Positions 45,725-57,596 of a DNA stretch of 64,000 nt are shown here, in pieces. Numbering within the stretch: the first letter of the stretch is position 1; every line of letters starts with the position of its first letter. The notes beneath the pieces were generated by a model. That model did not search any database, had not been told where the DNA came from, and worked only from the letters and a program-made list of their open reading frames with translations. Origin of the DNA: Enterococcus pingfangensis (GTDB lineage: Bacteria; Bacillota; Bacilli; Lactobacillales; Enterococcaceae); assembly GCF_005405205.1 (NCBI RefSeq), contig NZ_BJDP01000005.1:1-64000 (forward strand), read 5' to 3'. The translations under genes were made by a program, and so were the position numbers.

Positions 45725-46471
45725 TCATTCATATTTTACTTCTACTAAATAAAGACCTTCTGGATGCGCCGTTGGTCCAGCGATATTGCGATCTTTCGCT
45801 GCAATGATCGCTGGAATACTATCTGCTGGGATTCGGCCATTTCCGATTTTTAACAATGTTCCCACTAAGATTCGGATCATTTTATACAAAAAACCATTTC
45901 CGCGAAAAATAAAGGTCAATTCTGTTTCTGCTTCATTTACTTCTAAATCCGCTTGATAGATCGTCCGAACTTTATCCTCGATCGACCCGCCAGTGGCGCA
46001 AAATGAAGTAAAATCATGCGTCCCTAATAAATCCGACAGCGCGCGGCGGATCAGTTCTAAATCGAGCGGATACGGATAATAGGCAGCATAGTAGCGCCTA
46101 AAAGGACTTCGCGGTTTGGCGATCTGAACTTTGAAATGATACGTCTTTTCCACAACATGATAACGAGCATGAAAATCATCTGCTGCGATCTCTACTGATG
46201 AGACGGCGATATCATCCGGTGTTTGAGTATCTAACGCAAAACGCATCCGCTCCAATGGACGTTCCTGCGGATAATCAAAATGGATCACTTGCCCAACCGC
46301 ATGGACCCCCGCATCTGTTCGTCCTGATCCAAAAATCGTTATCGCTTGCCCATTGTTCATTTTTTGCAGCGTTTTTTCAACTTCTGCTTGGACTGTTCGA
46401 CCATTCGGCTGCCGTTGAAAGCCATTAAAATTTGTACCATCATAAGCAATCACTGCTTTGTATCTAACCAT
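45725..46471 (-). CDS. truA: tRNA pseudouridine synthase A
   Basis: A 248-residue enzyme that isomerises uridines 38-40 in the tRNA anticodon stem. Catalytic Asp53 is in [21 protein letters not shown] at the N-terminus is typical. I start at ATG 46469-46471 with AAGGAG upstream. It follows ecfT but has a terminator and its own strong promoter in between. Confidence 0.96.
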   Translation of the reverse strand: MVRYKAVIAYDGTNFNGFQRQPNGRTVQAEVEKTLQKMNNGQAITIFGSGRTDAGVHAVGQVIHFDYPQERPLERMRFALDTQTPDDIAVSSVEIAADDFHARYHVVEKTYHFKVQIAKPRSPFRRYYAAYYPYPLDLELIRRALSDLLGTHDFTSFCATGGSIEDKVRTIYQADLEVNEAETELTFIFRGNGFLYKMIRILVGTLLKIGNGRIPADSIPAIIAAKDRNIAGPTAHPEGLYLVEVKYE

Positions 46472-46508
46472 TCTTTTCTCCTTAACACAACAAAATTCTG
46501 CCGGAGTC

Positions 46509-46537
46509 ATTATAACAGCTTTTCTGACAGATTCCAA
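46509..46537 (-). promoter_or_regulatory. truA promoter
   Basis: TTGGAA (46532-46537), 17-bp spacer, perfect TATAAT (46509-46514) on the minus strand. Confidence 0.85.
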
Positions 46538-46616
46538 CGCACTGAAATTCAGTATTTGCTCCTTTGGCTATCGGGTAATCCCTGCTGATAGAAAATTTTT
46601 CTATCAATTTTAAGCC

Positions 46617-46646
46617 CAAAAAAAGCTTGGATCGCTCCAAGCTTAG
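46617..46646 (-). terminator. ecfT terminator
   Basis: AAGCTTGGA-GCGA-TCCAAGCTT then T-run on the minus strand, overlapping the ecfT stop codon region. Confidence 0.93.
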
Positions 46647-47440
46647 CTACGTAAAAAGAGTAATACAATTGTTGCAGCTGCAAAAACACCGATGACGCTC
46701 GTGTCACGCGCTAGCCATTGCAATTTCCGATACTTGCTGCGGCCTTCGCCGCCGCGGTAACCGCGTGCTTCCATCGCGGTCGCCAGATCTTCCGCTCGAT
46801 TAAAACTGCTGACGAATAACGGAATCAACAAAGGCACGATTGCTTTGACTTTTTGAATCAAATTTCCATCGTTAAAATCAACGCCGCGTGCCCGCTGAGC
46901 GTTCATGATTTTTTCTGTCTCATCCATCAATGTTGGTACGAACCGTAAAGCAATCGACAGCATCAAAGCAATCTCATGTACTGGCAGGTGTAATTTTTTT
47001 AATGGATTCAACAGAGATTCAATCGCGTCTGACATCGACAATGGCGGTGTCGTCAACGTTAACAGTGTTGACATAAAAATGATCAACACAAATCGGCAAA
47101 AGATGAACAAACCATTTTGGATTCCATAAGAAGAAAGGCTGAACACGCCCCATGACCAATACAGTGTTCCCCCTCGCGTAAAGAGCACTTGCAATGCGAC
47201 GGTAAAAATAATCAGCCAGATCAACGGTCTGACTCCTTTTAGGAAAAACGATAAACTTATCTTTGACAGTAAAACTGCAGCCATCGTAAATATCGCTAAA
47301 AATAAATAACTTTGCCAATTATTCGCCAAGAAGATGATCCCGATAAAATAGAAACTAGCGACTAGTTTCGCGCGCGGATCTAGTCGATGGATCAAAGAAT
47401 CACCGGGAATAAAACGCCCAAATATCAATTTATTCATCAT
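46643..47440 (-). CDS. ecfT: ECF transporter transmembrane subunit EcfT
   Basis: A 265-residue membrane protein with about five or six helices and the two coupling motifs with the Ala-Arg-Gly text (MNAQRARGV near 180 and [10 protein letters not shown] near 230) that contact the ATPases. It joins the module to exchangeable S components for vitamins and metals. Two adjacent ATG codons start it; the first overlaps the ecfA2 stop by 11 bases and has GGAGG eight bases upstream. Confidence 0.96.
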   Translation of the reverse strand: MMNKLIFGRFIPGDSLIHRLDPRAKLVASFYFIGIIFLANNWQSYLFLAIFTMAAVLLSKISLSFFLKGVRPLIWLIIFTVALQVLFTRGGTLYWSWGVFSLSSYGIQNGLFIFCRFVLIIFMSTLLTLTTPPLSMSDAIESLLNPLKKLHLPVHEIALMLSIALRFVPTLMDETEKIMNAQRARGVDFNDGNLIQKVKAIVPLLIPLFVSSFNRAEDLATAMEARGYRGGEGRSKYRKLQWLARDTSVIGVFAAATIVLLFLRS

Positions 47441-48299
47441 GTGCAGGCCCTCCTGCTTGTTTAACGATCCAATCCGCTAATTCATTTTCGGTCAACGGCA
47501 GCTTATCAAAAATCGCTCCACGTGCCTGCATCTCTTCCGCAAAAGCACTAGCTTGAGGAACACCTAATTGTTTTTCTTTCAGCCAAGCCACATCATCAAA
47601 GACTACTTGAGGAGCACCAGCTTTTACCACATGACCTTTTTCCAAAACGTAAACATAATCAGCAAAATTTGCGACATCATCCATCAAATGCGTCACTAAC
47701 ACGATCGTCATATTTTTTTCTTGATGCAGCCGCCAAAACATTTCCATCATTTCTTTACGTCCAAGCGGATCTAAGCCCGCTGTCGGCTCATCTAAGACTA
47801 AAACTTCCGGTTCCATGGCTAATACCCCAGCAATCGCTACACGGCGCATTTGACCGCCGGAAAGCTCAAAAGGCGAACGTTCAAGATATTCTTCAGCCAG
47901 ACCAACTAATTTTAAATTTTCTTTTGCTAATACTCGGGCTTCCTCATCACTGATCCCGAAATTTTTCGGACCAAAGGCAATGTCTTTTGCGACAGTTTCT
48001 TCAAATAATTGTGCCTCAGGAAATTGAAAAACGATCCCGACTTTTTTTCGAACCGGTTTCAAATTTTTATTATCAGTCGTGGGTGTAATCCGGCGATCCC
48101 CAATGATCACTTGACCATCCGTTGGTTTCAGCAAAGCATTTAAATGTTGCAGTAAAGTCGACTTTCCGCTTCCGGTATGACCGACTAAAGCAGTATAAGA
48201 ACCTTCTTGAATATTTAGATCGATATCATACAGCGCACGCTGTTCAAAGGGTGTATCTGGTTGATAAACGTAACTTACTTTTTCAAAACGGATGTCCAT
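47430..48299 (-). CDS. ecfA2: ECF transporter ATPase EcfA2 (EcfA')
   Basis: A 289-residue ABC ATPase: Walker [10 protein letters not shown], signature LSGGQMRR and Walker [14 protein letters not shown], all intact, then an extended C-terminal dimerisation part. Its start overlaps the end of ecfA1 by 25 bases and its end overlaps ecfT, so all three are translated as one block. It powers the shared energy-coupling module for uptake of vitamins such as riboflavin, folate or biotin. Confidence 0.96.
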   Translation of the reverse strand: MDIRFEKVSYVYQPDTPFEQRALYDIDLNIQEGSYTALVGHTGSGKSTLLQHLNALLKPTDGQVIIGDRRITPTTDNKNLKPVRKKVGIVFQFPEAQLFEETVAKDIAFGPKNFGISDEEARVLAKENLKLVGLAEEYLERSPFELSGGQMRRVAIAGVLAMEPEVLVLDEPTAGLDPLGRKEMMEMFWRLHQEKNMTIVLVTHLMDDVANFADYVYVLEKGHVVKAGAPQVVFDDVAWLKEKQLGVPQASAFAEEMQARGAIFDKLPLTENELADWIVKQAGGPAHDE

Positions 48300-49111
48300 A
48301 ACCAGTCCATCATCCCTTCTTCATCTAAATAGTTGGTCGGCACATTCACACCGCGCGCTTTTAACGCCGCTTTTAATTTTTCGGGAAACGGCAGATCCAA
48401 TCCTAACGCGACCAGCTCCGGCCCGGCAGAAAAAATTTCTTCCGGTGTTCCTTCTTGATACAATTCGCCTTCTCGCATCACAAAGATCCGATTGGCACTA
48501 GCTGCTTCATCGATATCATGCGTGATTGAGATAACCGTCAGATCACTTTCTTCTTTGATCTTTTGGATCGTTGAAATGACATCGTCGCGTCCTTCAGGAT
48601 CCAACATGCTCGTTGCCTCATCCAAAATAATAATATCTGGACGCAACGCCACTACACCCGCAATCGCCACCCGTTGTTTTTGTCCGCCGGATAAGCGGGC
48701 TGGTTCACGAGTCGCAAAATCTTGCATCTTGACTTTTTCTAATGCGTCTTGAACTCGACGCTGCATTTCACTCCGTTCAATCCCTTGGTTTTCTAAACCA
48801 AAGGCGACATCGTCTTCTACTGTTGCTCCGACAAATTGATTGTCTGGATTTTGAAAGACCATTCCTACCATTCGGCGAATATCCCAAACAGATTCTTCAG
48901 ACAATTCCATTCCACCGACTGTTACCGTTCCTTTTTGTGGCAAATGAAGACCGTTGATCGTTTTGGCTAAAGTTGATTTTCCTGATCCATTATGCCCGAC
49001 GATCGCAATCCATTCACCTTTTTTTATCGAAAAGCTGACATCTTTTAATGCCGGTGCTGCTTCTTCTTGATAACTAAATTCAATTTGACTGATCTCAATA
49101 ATTGGCTCCAT
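48275..49111 (-). CDS. ecfA1: ECF transporter ATPase EcfA1
   Basis: A 278-residue ABC ATPase: Walker [10 protein letters not shown], signature LSGGQKQR and Walker [14 protein letters not shown]. First gene of the ecfA1-ecfA2-ecfT block that follows the ribosomal cluster, as in most Firmicutes. ATG start with AAAGG upstream. No strong promoter stands out in the ~125 bp before it; read-through from rplQ past the L17DE hairpin is possible. Confidence 0.96.
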   Translation of the reverse strand: MEPIIEISQIEFSYQEEAAPALKDVSFSIKKGEWIAIVGHNGSGKSTLAKTINGLHLPQKGTVTVGGMELSEESVWDIRRMVGMVFQNPDNQFVGATVEDDVAFGLENQGIERSEMQRRVQDALEKVKMQDFATREPARLSGGQKQRVAIAGVVALRPDIIILDEATSMLDPEGRDDVISTIQKIKEESDLTVISITHDIDEAASANRIFVMREGELYQEGTPEEIFSAGPELVALGLDLPFPEKLKAALKARGVNVPTNYLDEEGMMDWLWTSVLKK

Positions 49112-49237
49112 GGTTACACCTTTCCACTTCTTTGCAAATATGTACTAAGACTAGCAAAAAAGCCACGTTTTATCAATCGTTGATACTCAATAAAATGCTT
49201 TTGTATACCGACCTGTCTTGACAGTATTTTTGGGTAT

Positions 49238-49326
49238 AAAAAAACACTTTATGATGAGTGCCAGCTTCCCAGACAATCTGGGAAGCGGCGCTGAGCTAGA
49301 CTCGGAGAAAATCTCCAACATCATAA
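49238..49326 (-). ncRNA. L17 downstream element (L17DE) with terminator tail
   Basis: About 40 bp after rplQ. On the minus strand TTATGATG and CATCATAA close a junction with two hairpins, GGAG-ATTTT-CTCC and the long GCTTCCCAG...CTGGGAAGC, and a T7 run follows. Position and three-stem shape fit the L17DE motif known downstream of rplQ in Lactobacillales. The role is unknown, perhaps 3'-end formation or control. Confidence 0.75.
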
Positions 49327-49364
49327 CACTCTAAAAGAATCATCTATAAAGTGAAGAGTGATTA

Positions 49365-49745
49365 TTATACAAGTTCTAAAACAACCATAGGGGCGTTGTC
49401 GCCACGACGAGGTTCAGTTTTTAAGATACGAGTGTATCCACCTTGGCGTTCAGCGTAACGAGGAGCGATGTCGTTGAATAATTTTTGTAATGCAGATTCA
49501 ACAACGATTGCTTCGTTTTCTTCGCGAACATCAGCGACTTCATTACGTACAAAGCTTGCAGCTTGGCGACGTGCATGAAGATCCCCGCGTTTTCCTAAGG
49601 TAATCATCTTTTCAGTAGTTGAACGAACTTCTTTCGCACGAGCTTCAGTCGTAACGATACGTTCGTTGATAATTAAGTCAGTTGTTAAGTCACGCAACAT
49701 TGCCTTACGTTGGCTAGATGTGCGTCCTAATTTACGATAACTCAC
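49365..49745 (-). CDS. rplQ: 50S ribosomal protein L17
   Basis: A 126-residue protein starting [17 protein letters not shown], last gene of the superoperon. GTG start (49743-49745) with GGAGG about nine bases upstream. It is 27 bp after rpoA. L17 binds 23S rRNA near the exit tunnel. Confidence 0.97.
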   Translation of the reverse strand: MSYRKLGRTSSQRKAMLRDLTTDLIINERIVTTEARAKEVRSTTEKMITLGKRGDLHARRQAASFVRNEVADVREENEAIVVESALQKLFNDIAPRYAERQGGYTRILKTEPRRGDNAPMVVLELV

Positions 49746-49772
49746 GTAGGTTTCCCTCCTTTGTCAACAATA

Positions 49773-50711
49773 TTAATCGTCTTTACGTAGTCCTAGACCA
49801 AGATCATTTAATTTAGCCTTAACTTCTTCAAGAGATTTACGACCTAAATTACGTACTTTGATCATTTCAGGTTCAGACTTATTCGTTAATTCTTGAACCG
49901 TATTAATTCCAGCACGTTTCAAGCAATTATACGAGCGTACAGACAAGTCTAGTTCTTCGATGGTCATTTCTAACATTTTTTCTTTTTGTGTTTCTTCTTT
50001 TTCGACCATGATTTCAGCATTTTTCGCTTCATCAGTAAGATTTACAAAAATATCCAAATGTTCAGTTAAAATTTTCGCTGCCAGACTCAATGCTTCTTGA
50101 GCAATGATCGATCCGTCAGTCCAAATTTCCATCGTTAATTTATCGAAGTCATCACGACGACCAACACGCGTATTTTCAACTTGGTAGTTTACTTTACGAA
50201 CGGGTGTATAGATGGAATCGACTGGAAGGACACCGATTGGCATATCTTCCTTTTTGTTTTCGTCTGCTTGAACATAGCCTCGACCAGGTTTTACCGTTAG
50301 GCGGGCATGGAATGTCGCACCTTCAGAAACAGTACAAATGTACATATCTTTATTTAAGATTTCAACGTCGCTGTCAACGATAATATCGCCGGCAGTTACC
50401 GTAGCTGGTCCAGTAATATCGATCTCAAGGGTTTTTTCTTCTTCAGCGAATAATTTTAACGCTAAACCTTTAATATTCAAAATGATTTGTACAACGTCTT
50501 CTCTTACACCTTTGATGGTTGAAAATTCGTGTAGCACCCCATCGATTTGAATATTTGTAATGGCAGCGCCCGGTAAAGAAGAAAGTAGAATACGACGTAG
50601 AGAATTACCTAAAGTAGTTCCATAACCTCTTTCCAGAGGTTCAACAACGAACTTGCCATAATCTCTGTCTTCATCAATTTTTGTGATTCTTGGTTTTTCG
50701 AATTCAATCAT
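49773..50711 (-). CDS. rpoA: RNA polymerase alpha subunit
   Basis: A 312-residue subunit: N-terminal dimerisation domain ([19 protein letters not shown]) to about 225, a short linker, and a C-terminal domain with [16 protein letters not shown] that contacts upstream promoter DNA and activators. ATG start, with the purine site AAAGGGG about 13 bases away. It lies 79 bp after rpsK, the longest gap in the 3' half of the cluster. Confidence 0.97.
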   Translation of the reverse strand: MIEFEKPRITKIDEDRDYGKFVVEPLERGYGTTLGNSLRRILLSSLPGAAITNIQIDGVLHEFSTIKGVREDVVQIILNIKGLALKLFAEEEKTLEIDITGPATVTAGDIIVDSDVEILNKDMYICTVSEGATFHARLTVKPGRGYVQADENKKEDMPIGVLPVDSIYTPVRKVNYQVENTRVGRRDDFDKLTMEIWTDGSIIAQEALSLAAKILTEHLDIFVNLTDEAKNAEIMVEKEETQKEKMLEMTIEELDLSVRSYNCLKRAGINTVQELTNKSEPEMIKVRNLGRKSLEEVKAKLNDLGLGLRKDD

Positions 50712-50790
50712 TCTTGTCTTTTACCCCTTTCAAAACGAAAAGTGTCTTGTTCAATGACGTTCCTGTAAAACTCATAGAGTTGGGCACTCA

Positions 50791-51180
50791 TTAAACACGA
50801 CGGCGTTTTGGAGGGCGGCATCCATTATGAGGTACTGGAGTCACGTCACGAATTGCAGTTACTTCTAAACCAGTTGCTTGCAATGAACGAATCGCTGCTT
50901 CACGACCAGAACCAGGTCCTTTAACAGTTACTTCAACACTTTTCAAACCATGTTCCATTGCAGCTTTTGTTGCAGTTTCAGCAGCCATTTGAGCAGCGAA
51001 AGGAGTTGATTTTTTACTACCTTTGAATCCTAACGAACCTGCAGATGACCATGCGACAGCGTTGCCGCTTGCATCAGTAATCATGATGATTGTATTGTTA
51101 AAAGTCGAATGAATATGAGCGATACCTGTTTCGATATTCTTCTTCACACGACGTTTACGATTGACTTTCTTTGCTACCAT
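50791..51180 (-). CDS. rpsK: 30S ribosomal protein S11
   Basis: A 129-residue platform protein: [20 protein letters not shown] and the C-terminal [17 protein letters not shown] are diagnostic. ATG start with GGAGG upstream; it follows rpsM by 24 bp. Confidence 0.98.
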   Translation of the reverse strand: MVAKKVNRKRRVKKNIETGIAHIHSTFNNTIIMITDASGNAVAWSSAGSLGFKGSKKSTPFAAQMAAETATKAAMEHGLKSVEVTVKGPGSGREAAIRSLQATGLEVTAIRDVTPVPHNGCRPPKRRRV

Positions 51181-51204
51181 GAAGATTTAAACCTCCTTCA
51201 CTAA

Positions 51205-51570
51205 TTATTTTTTCTTGCCGGCAATAGCGCGAGCTGGGCCTTTACGTGTACGAGCGTTGTTCTTAGTGTTTTGTCCACGTGTAGGTAAGCCGCGACGATG
51301 ACGGATTCCACGGTAAGAACCGATTTCCATCAAACGTTTGATGTTTAAGTTAGTTTCACGACGAAGATCGCCTTCAACTTTTAATTTATCAACTTCAGCA
51401 CGGATAGCGTCTGTTTGTTCGTTTGTTAAGTCACGTACACGAACATCTTCAGATACGCCTGCATCGGCTAAAATTTGTTTCGCTGTAGTATTTCCAATTC
51501 CGAAAATATACGTAAGTGAAATTACCACGCGTTTATCACGAGGAATATCTACTCCTGCAATACGAGCCAT
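51205..51570 (-). CDS. rpsM: 30S ribosomal protein S13
   Basis: A 121-residue head protein that contacts the P-site tRNA and subunit bridge. It starts [20 protein letters not shown] and ends with the basic tail [20 protein letters not shown] precedes the ATG. Confidence 0.98.
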   Translation of the reverse strand: MARIAGVDIPRDKRVVISLTYIFGIGNTTAKQILADAGVSEDVRVRDLTNEQTDAIRAEVDKLKVEGDLRRETNLNIKRLMEIGSYRGIRHRRGLPTRGQNTKNNARTRKGPARAIAGKKK

Positions 51571-51588
51571 ACTTAATTACACCTCCAA

Positions 51589-51705
51589 TTATCCTTGACG
51601 TTGTTTATGTTTTGGGTTTGCTGGGCAAATCACCATAACACGTCCATTACGACGAATTACTTTACAATGTTCACACATTGGTTTTACTGATGGTCTTACT
51701 TTCAT
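51589..51705 (-). CDS. rpmJ: 50S ribosomal protein L36
   Basis: A 38-residue protein, [20 protein letters not shown] at its start, with Cys11, Cys14, Cys27 and His33 forming the zinc site of the zinc-binding form. ATG with AGGAGG upstream, between infA and rpsM. Confidence 0.97.
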   Translation of the reverse strand: MKVRPSVKPMCEHCKVIRRNGRVMVICPANPKHKQRQG

Positions 51706-51738
51706 GATTATACCTCCTGAAGTTTTACGGAGTACAAC

Positions 51739-51957
51739 TTACTTAAAGCGATAGGTAATACGACCACGGCTCAAATCATAAGGAGAAAGTTCAACTGTAA
51801 CCTTATCTCCAGGTAAGATTCGAATATAATACATCCGGATTTTACCAGATACGTGCGCAAGAACTTCGTGTCCGTTTTCCAACTCGACTTTAAACATTGC
51901 ATTCGGCAAAGTTTCGACGACTGTTCCTTCGATTTCAATCATATCTTCTTTTGCCAC
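51739..51957 (-). CDS. infA: Translation initiation factor IF-1
   Basis: A 72-residue OB-fold protein beginning [20 protein letters not shown], the standard IF-1 sequence. The start is GTG 51955-51957, with AAGGAGG eight bases upstream; an in-frame upstream extension of 12 codons is not supported. Confidence 0.97.
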   Translation of the reverse strand: MAKEDMIEIEGTVVETLPNAMFKVELENGHEVLAHVSGKIRMYYIRILPGDKVTVELSPYDLSRGRITYRFK

Positions 51958-52131
51958 GCAGAGTACCTCCTTGTAGTTGTTTCGCATTTTCACACGATAA
52001 AATGGCGGAAACTGCAGTTCCCACCCTAATTCTAAAGTTAACTTCCAAAAAAGCTAGAAGTCAGACTGACAAATTCTATCATAAAACATCGAACTTGGCA
52101 AGATAAACTGCATCTCAAGTCGGTAGGCAAA

Positions 52132-52833
<702 letters not shown>

Positions 52834-52922
52834 TCATAAAACTTATTCATTCCAGACTAGCAACTGATTTCATTAAACATAAAAGTGAGAACGGCGTTGA
52901 GGAAATCCCTCAACACACGAAT

Positions 52923-54224
52923 CTACTCTTCATCCATGAATCCGACATAACGTCGTTTCAGCATAAGTCCTTCTAATTGTTTCGCAGTTTCTAACGCAAC
53001 ACCGACAACGATCAAAAGACTTGTACCCCCCAAACCAATCGATTGAGGCAAGTTCCAAACCATTTGTGCGATAATCGGAATCAATGCGATCAGACCTAAG
53101 AAAATAGCTCCAACCACACTCAAACGCATCAAAATTGCAGAAACGTATTCTTCAGTTCCCTTACCTGGTCTTACACGCAGAATGTAACTTCCTTGTTTTT
53201 GTAAGTTCTCTGCCAATTTTTCAGGATTGACCTGAACAAATGCATAGAAGAAGGTGAAGGCAACGATCAGAACTGTATAGATCGCAGCACCTGGAACTGT
53301 GTTATAACTAAATAATTTTGTTAAAACATCATACCAGCCTTCCGTGCTATATTGGCTAGCTAGTGCTTGCAACACCGCATTTGGTGTAGCAATAAACGAG
53401 CTGGCAAAAATAACTGGAATTACTCCGGCAGCATTTACTTTTAATGGTAGATAACTGCTTGTTGGAGCGCCAACGACTTGTTTTGTATATTGGATCGGGA
53501 TTTTTCTTTCCGCTTGTTGAAAAAATGTTACAAAGAACACGATTAACACTATCGCGATCAGTAAAATTACGACAAAAATAATTGATTTCCAAAGATCACT
53601 TGGATCGATGTTTACAAAATAATCATCGTAAATATCTTTGATCCCTTGTGGCAAACCAGAAACGATCCCCGCAAAGATGATCATCGATACCCCATTACCG
53701 ATTCCTTTTTCAGTAATCTGTTCTCCCAGCCAAGTCACGAACATCGTACCCGCTGTAAGAATGATACCGATCGTAACGAATGTTTGAACATTACGATTTG
53801 GTACGAAACCGAATTGAGCAAAATAGTCAAATCCAGCCGTGATACTCACAGACTGAATGAAAGCCAAGACTAAAGTTAAATAGCGAGTTGCTTGATTCAA
53901 CTTCTTACGACCGACTTCCCCTTGTTTTGACCATTCGACAAATTTAGGAACGATATCCATCTGCAACAACTGAATAACAATTGAAGCAGTGATATATGGG
54001 GAAACTCCCATTGAGAAGACCGAGAAGTTTTGCATGGCTGAGCCGCTCACCATATTCAACATTCTGAAAAACGGCATTTCGCTCAAACCTTGCAAACCAC
54101 GCGCATCAACTCCCGGTACGGTGATTTGCGCACCTAACCGGAAAACCAATAACATTAAAACGGTAAATAGAATCCGTGATCGGATGTTCTTAACTTTGAA
54201 TGCATCTTTTAAAAGTTTGAACAT
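52923..54224 (-). CDS. secY: Protein translocase subunit SecY
   Basis: A 433-residue ten-helix channel that forms the Sec pore. It has the usual plug region after TM1 and the long cytoplasmic loops (QQAERKIPIQYTK between TM6 and TM7). The start shares a base with the rplO stop (TAATG), so it is coupled to L15 synthesis. Confidence 0.97.
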   Translation of the reverse strand: MFKLLKDAFKVKNIRSRILFTVLMLLVFRLGAQITVPGVDARGLQGLSEMPFFRMLNMVSGSAMQNFSVFSMGVSPYITASIVIQLLQMDIVPKFVEWSKQGEVGRKKLNQATRYLTLVLAFIQSVSITAGFDYFAQFGFVPNRNVQTFVTIGIILTAGTMFVTWLGEQITEKGIGNGVSMIIFAGIVSGLPQGIKDIYDDYFVNIDPSDLWKSIIFVVILLIAIVLIVFFVTFFQQAERKIPIQYTKQVVGAPTSSYLPLKVNAAGVIPVIFASSFIATPNAVLQALASQYSTEGWYDVLTKLFSYNTVPGAAIYTVLIVAFTFFYAFVQVNPEKLAENLQKQGSYILRVRPGKGTEEYVSAILMRLSVVGAIFLGLIALIPIIAQMVWNLPQSIGLGGTSLLIVVGVALETAKQLEGLMLKRRYVGFMDEE

Positions 54225-54664
54225 TAGATCACCTCGATTGAACCACCGGCAGCTTCAATTGTTTCTTGAGCATGTTTAGAGAATTTTGCTGCTTTAACGA
54301 TTAGTTTTTTATCTAATGATCCGTTTCCTAGAACTTTGATCCCAGCTTTTTCGTTTTTCACGATTCCAGCTTCAACTAAAGCAACTGGAGTTACTTCAGA
54401 TCCATCTTCAAAACGATTTAAGACATCTAAATTAATTACAGCATATTCTTTACGATTCACGTTAGTAAATCCGCGTTTTGGTAAACGACGGAATAAAGGA
54501 GTTTGACCACCTTCAAAACCTAGACGCACACCGCCGCCTGAACGAGCTTTTTGTCCTTTTTGGCCACGTCCAGCTGTTTTTCCGTTACCTGATGAAGTAC
54601 CACGTCCAACGCGGTTGCGAACTTTACGAGAACCTTCAGCAGGTTGTAATTCATGAAGTTTCAT
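54224..54664 (-). CDS. rplO: 50S ribosomal protein L15
   Basis: A 146-residue protein with the Gly/Arg-rich RNA-binding N-terminus ([20 protein letters not shown]). I start at ATG 54662-54664 ([10 protein letters not shown]); an in-frame GTG earlier lies inside the AAGGAGG site. Confidence 0.97.
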   Translation of the reverse strand: MKLHELQPAEGSRKVRNRVGRGTSSGNGKTAGRGQKGQKARSGGGVRLGFEGGQTPLFRRLPKRGFTNVNRKEYAVINLDVLNRFEDGSEVTPVALVEAGIVKNEKAGIKVLGNGSLDKKLIVKAAKFSKHAQETIEAAGGSIEVI

Positions 54665-54704
54665 TATATTGGGCACCTCCTTAGATTTAAATTATCAATA
54701 TTGA

Positions 54705-54884
54705 TTAAACTTCTTCTACGTCCACTAAATGAGACACTGTGTTGACCATACCTTTGATTGCATCATTGGCAGGTTTAACAACTGTGCTGTTCATTTTTTT
54801 AAGACCCAACGCTTTAACAGTGTCGCGTTGGTTTTGAGGACGTCCGATAATACTGCGTTTTAAAGTAATTTTTAATTCAGCCAT
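54705..54884 (-). CDS. rpmD: 50S ribosomal protein L30
   Basis: A 59-residue protein: [20 protein letters not shown] at the start, ending [10 protein letters not shown]. It lies between rpsE and rplO; AAGGAGG lies just before the ATG. Short-form bacterial L30. Confidence 0.97.
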   Translation of the reverse strand: MAELKITLKRSIIGRPQNQRDTVKALGLKKMNSTVVKPANDAIKGMVNTVSHLVDVEEV

Positions 54885-54898
54885 TTCATTCGTCCTCC

Positions 54899-55399
54899 TT
54901 AATTAGCTAAGTTTTCAACAGAGATACCGCGTAATGCAGCAACATCTTCTGCTTTTTTCAATTGAGTTAAACCTTCAACAGTTGCCCGAACAACGTTGAT
55001 TGGTGTGTTTGAACCTAAAGATTTAGAAGTTACATCGGCAACCCCAGCTAATTCCAAGACGGCACGAACTGGTCCACCAGCGGCAACTCCAGAACCTTCA
55101 ACGGCTGGTTTCATCAAGATGCGTCCGCCACCGAATACACCAATAACTTCGTGAGGAAGCGTAGTTCCTACCATTGGTACTTCGACTAGGTTTTTCTTAG
55201 CGTCTTCGATTGCTTTACGAATTGCTTCAGGTACTTCTTGAGCTTTACCGGTACCAAAGCCTACATGACCGTTTTTGTCACCGACAACAACTAGTGCTGC
55301 AAAACGTAGACGACGTCCACCTTTAACAACTTTAGTAACACGGTTGATCGCTACAACGCGGTCTTCTAATTCCAAATGTTTTGGATCGATATAAACCAT
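54899..55399 (-). CDS. rpsE: 30S ribosomal protein S5
   Basis: A 166-residue protein with the S5 double-stranded RNA-binding fold ([20 protein letters not shown]) and [18 protein letters not shown] in the C-terminal half, involved in decoding fidelity. ATG with GAAGGAGG upstream. Confidence 0.98.
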   Translation of the reverse strand: MVYIDPKHLELEDRVVAINRVTKVVKGGRRLRFAALVVVGDKNGHVGFGTGKAQEVPEAIRKAIEDAKKNLVEVPMVGTTLPHEVIGVFGGGRILMKPAVEGSGVAAGGPVRAVLELAGVADVTSKSLGSNTPINVVRATVEGLTQLKKAEDVAALRGISVENLAN

Positions 55400-55419
55400 G
55401 AATGGTGTTCCTCCTTCTC

Positions 55420-55776
55420 CTAAAATTCTAGTCCATTTTCGCGAGCTGCTTCGGCTAAAGCTGCTACACGGCCATGGTAAAGGTATCCACCACGGTCAAA
55501 GACTACTTTCTTAATACCTTTTTCTGATGCACGTTCTGCTACTAATTTCCCAACAGCTTGTGCTTGTTCAGATTTTGTTCCACCTGAAATTTCTTTATCC
55601 AAGGCAGAGGCACTTGCTAGCGTCACACCCGCTACGTCATCAATTACTTGCGCGTAGATGTTTTTGTTAGAACGGAAAACGTTCAAGCGTGGGCACTCAG
55701 CAGTACCAGAAATTTTACCGCGAACGCGCATGTGGCGTTTTTGGCGTGTTTTATTCTTGTCTGGTTTTGTAATCAC
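55420..55776 (-). CDS. rplR: 50S ribosomal protein L18
   Basis: A 118-residue 5S rRNA-binding protein. It begins [20 protein letters not shown]; the C-terminal text [20 protein letters not shown] is diagnostic. The start is GTG 55774-55776; an upstream in-frame GTG overlaps the AGAGGTG ribosome site. Confidence 0.97.
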   Translation of the reverse strand: MITKPDKNKTRQKRHMRVRGKISGTAECPRLNVFRSNKNIYAQVIDDVAGVTLASASALDKEISGGTKSEQAQAVGKLVAERASEKGIKKVVFDRGGYLYHGRVAALAEAARENGLEF

Positions 55777-55828
55777 AATTGTCACCTCTTTAATTAAGCT
55801 GGCCTAAGCCGCGTGTAGGTTTGACCTA

Positions 55829-56365
55829 CTATTTACCAGTTTTACCTTCTTTACGACGTACGTATTCGCCAACATAACGGATACCTTTGCCTTTATAAGG
55901 TTCTGGAGGACGAGTTCCGCGGATTTTCGCAGCTAATTCGCCTACTACTTCTTTGTTTGATCCTTTAACAACTACTTGAGTGTTAGCAGGAACTTCGATT
56001 GTAATACCTTCTGGTGCTACGATCTCAACTGGATGTGAGTAACCAACGTTCAATACAAGTTTTGAACCTTGTAATTGTGCACGGTACCCAACCCCGATTA
56101 ATTCTAGTGCTTTTTGGAACCCTTCTGAAACACCAACAACCATGTTATTGAAGTTTGCACGAGTTGTTCCGTGGATTGTTTTCATTTCTTTGCTGTCATT
56201 TGGACGAGTAAATGTTACTTCGTTTCCTTCGATGCTCATTTTGATATCAGAAGAAAAAGTACGAGTTAATTCACCTTTAGGTCCTTTAACAGTAACGTCG
56301 TTTCCGTTTTGAGTTACTTCAACTCCTGCAGGTAAAACGACTAATTTATTACCAATACGGCTCAC
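55829..56365 (-). CDS. rplF: 50S ribosomal protein L6
   Basis: A 178-residue two-domain protein: [16 protein letters not shown] at the start and [19 protein letters not shown] near the end. GTG start with GGAGG nine bases upstream. Confidence 0.98.
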   Translation of the reverse strand: MSRIGNKLVVLPAGVEVTQNGNDVTVKGPKGELTRTFSSDIKMSIEGNEVTFTRPNDSKEMKTIHGTTRANFNNMVVGVSEGFQKALELIGVGYRAQLQGSKLVLNVGYSHPVEIVAPEGITIEVPANTQVVVKGSNKEVVGELAAKIRGTRPPEPYKGKGIRYVGEYVRRKEGKTGK

Positions 56366-56396
56366 TTATAGACACCTCCTCATGGATTGTTTGATC

Positions 56397-56795
56397 TTAC
56401 CAAACGTAAGCTAGCACTTCGCCGCCGACGTTTTTACCTCTTGCTTCTTTGTCGGTTACTAAACCTTCAGAAGTAGAGATGATTGCGATACCTAAACCGT
56501 TTAATACTTTTGGTACTTCGTCAGCTTTGACATAAGCACGCAAGCCTGGTTTAGAAATACGTTTTAAGTTCGTGATAACACGTTCGTCATTTTTACCGTA
56601 TTTAAGGAAAACACGGATCATGCCTTGTTTGTCATCTTCGATATATTCAACATCACGTACGAAACCTTCACGTTTAAGGATTTCCGCGATGTCACGTTTG
56701 ATTTTTGAAGCAGGTACTTCTACTGTATCGTGCTTTACCATGTTGGCATTACGAATACGAGTTAGAAAATCTGCAATTGGATCTGTCATGACCAT
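56397..56795 (-). CDS. rpsH: 30S ribosomal protein S8
   Basis: A 132-residue 16S-binding protein that in E. coli also represses the spc operon. Starts [20 protein letters not shown]; ends [14 protein letters not shown] is 11 bases before the first ATG and 17 before the second, so the first is chosen. Confidence 0.98.
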   Translation of the reverse strand: MVMTDPIADFLTRIRNANMVKHDTVEVPASKIKRDIAEILKREGFVRDVEYIEDDKQGMIRVFLKYGKNDERVITNLKRISKPGLRAYVKADEVPKVLNGLGIAIISTSEGLVTDKEARGKNVGGEVLAYVW

Positions 56796-56827
56796 TGAAC
56801 TATTTACCTCCTTTATGCGAGTTTATT

Positions 56828-57013
56828 TTACCAGCTAGCTTTCTTCACGCCGGGAATTTGACCTTTGTAGGCAAGTTCGCGGAAGCAAATACGGCAAAGA
56901 TGAAATTTACGATAAACTGAATGTGGACGTCCGCAACGTTCGCAGCGAGTATACTCTTGCGTTGAATGTTTTGCAGGGCGTTTGTTTTTAGCAATCATTG
57001 ATTTTTTAGCCAA
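56828..57013 (-). CDS. rpsN: 30S ribosomal protein S14, zinc-binding short form
   Basis: A 61-residue type Z S14 with paired cysteines CERC and CRIC that hold zinc. The zinc-free, longer S14 used when zinc is scarce would be elsewhere. Directly between rplE and rpsH. Confidence 0.98.
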   Translation of the reverse strand: MAKKSMIAKNKRPAKHSTQEYTRCERCGRPHSVYRKFHLCRICFRELAYKGQIPGVKKASW

Positions 57014-57030
57014 TTTTTTCGCCTCCTTGA

Positions 57031-57570
57031 TTATTTTTGGAATGGCATTCCAAGTTGTGTTAATAATTCGCGAGATTCTTCGTCTGTTTTAGCAGTTGTA
57101 ACAACAACGATATCCATACCGCGGACTTTATCAACTAAATCATAATCTACTTCAGGGAAGATCAGTTGTTCTTTAACACCTAAAGTAAAGTTACCACGGC
57201 CATCAAAGGATTTCTTGCTTACTCCGTGGAAGTCACGTACACGGGGAAGTGACACAGTCACTAATTTGTCTAAGAATTCATACATTCTTTCTCCACGTAG
57301 TGTTACTTTCGCACCGATAGGCATTCCTTCACGTAAACGGAAACCAGCGATTGATTTTTTAGCTTTTGTGATGATTGGTTTTTGACCAGAGATCAAGGCT
57401 AATTCTTCAACAGCTTTATCAAGGTTTTTTGTGTTTGATACCGCATCACCAACACCCATGTTGATGACGATTTTTTCAACTTTAGGAACTTCCATAACTG
57501 AATTATAGTTAAATTTTTCCATCAAAGATGGTGTAATTTCACTTACAAATTTTTCTTTTAGGCGGTTCAT
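57031..57570 (-). CDS. rplE: 50S ribosomal protein L5
   Basis: A 179-residue 5S rRNA partner of L18. Text [22 protein letters not shown] and [21 protein letters not shown] is diagnostic. ATG with AAAGGAGG upstream, 26 bp after rplX. Confidence 0.98.
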   Translation of the reverse strand: MNRLKEKFVSEITPSLMEKFNYNSVMEVPKVEKIVINMGVGDAVSNTKNLDKAVEELALISGQKPIITKAKKSIAGFRLREGMPIGAKVTLRGERMYEFLDKLVTVSLPRVRDFHGVSKKSFDGRGNFTLGVKEQLIFPEVDYDLVDKVRGMDIVVVTTAKTDEESRELLTQLGMPFQK

Positions 57571-57596
57571 CTATAAGATCCTCCTTTCTCGTTTAA

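Noticed and set aside
46547-46616. preQ1-II riboswitch upstream of truA, suggested by the CCAAAGGAG box
   Set aside because: The required pyrimidine-rich loop partner is missing, no queuosine gene follows and a strong promoter lies downstream of the element.
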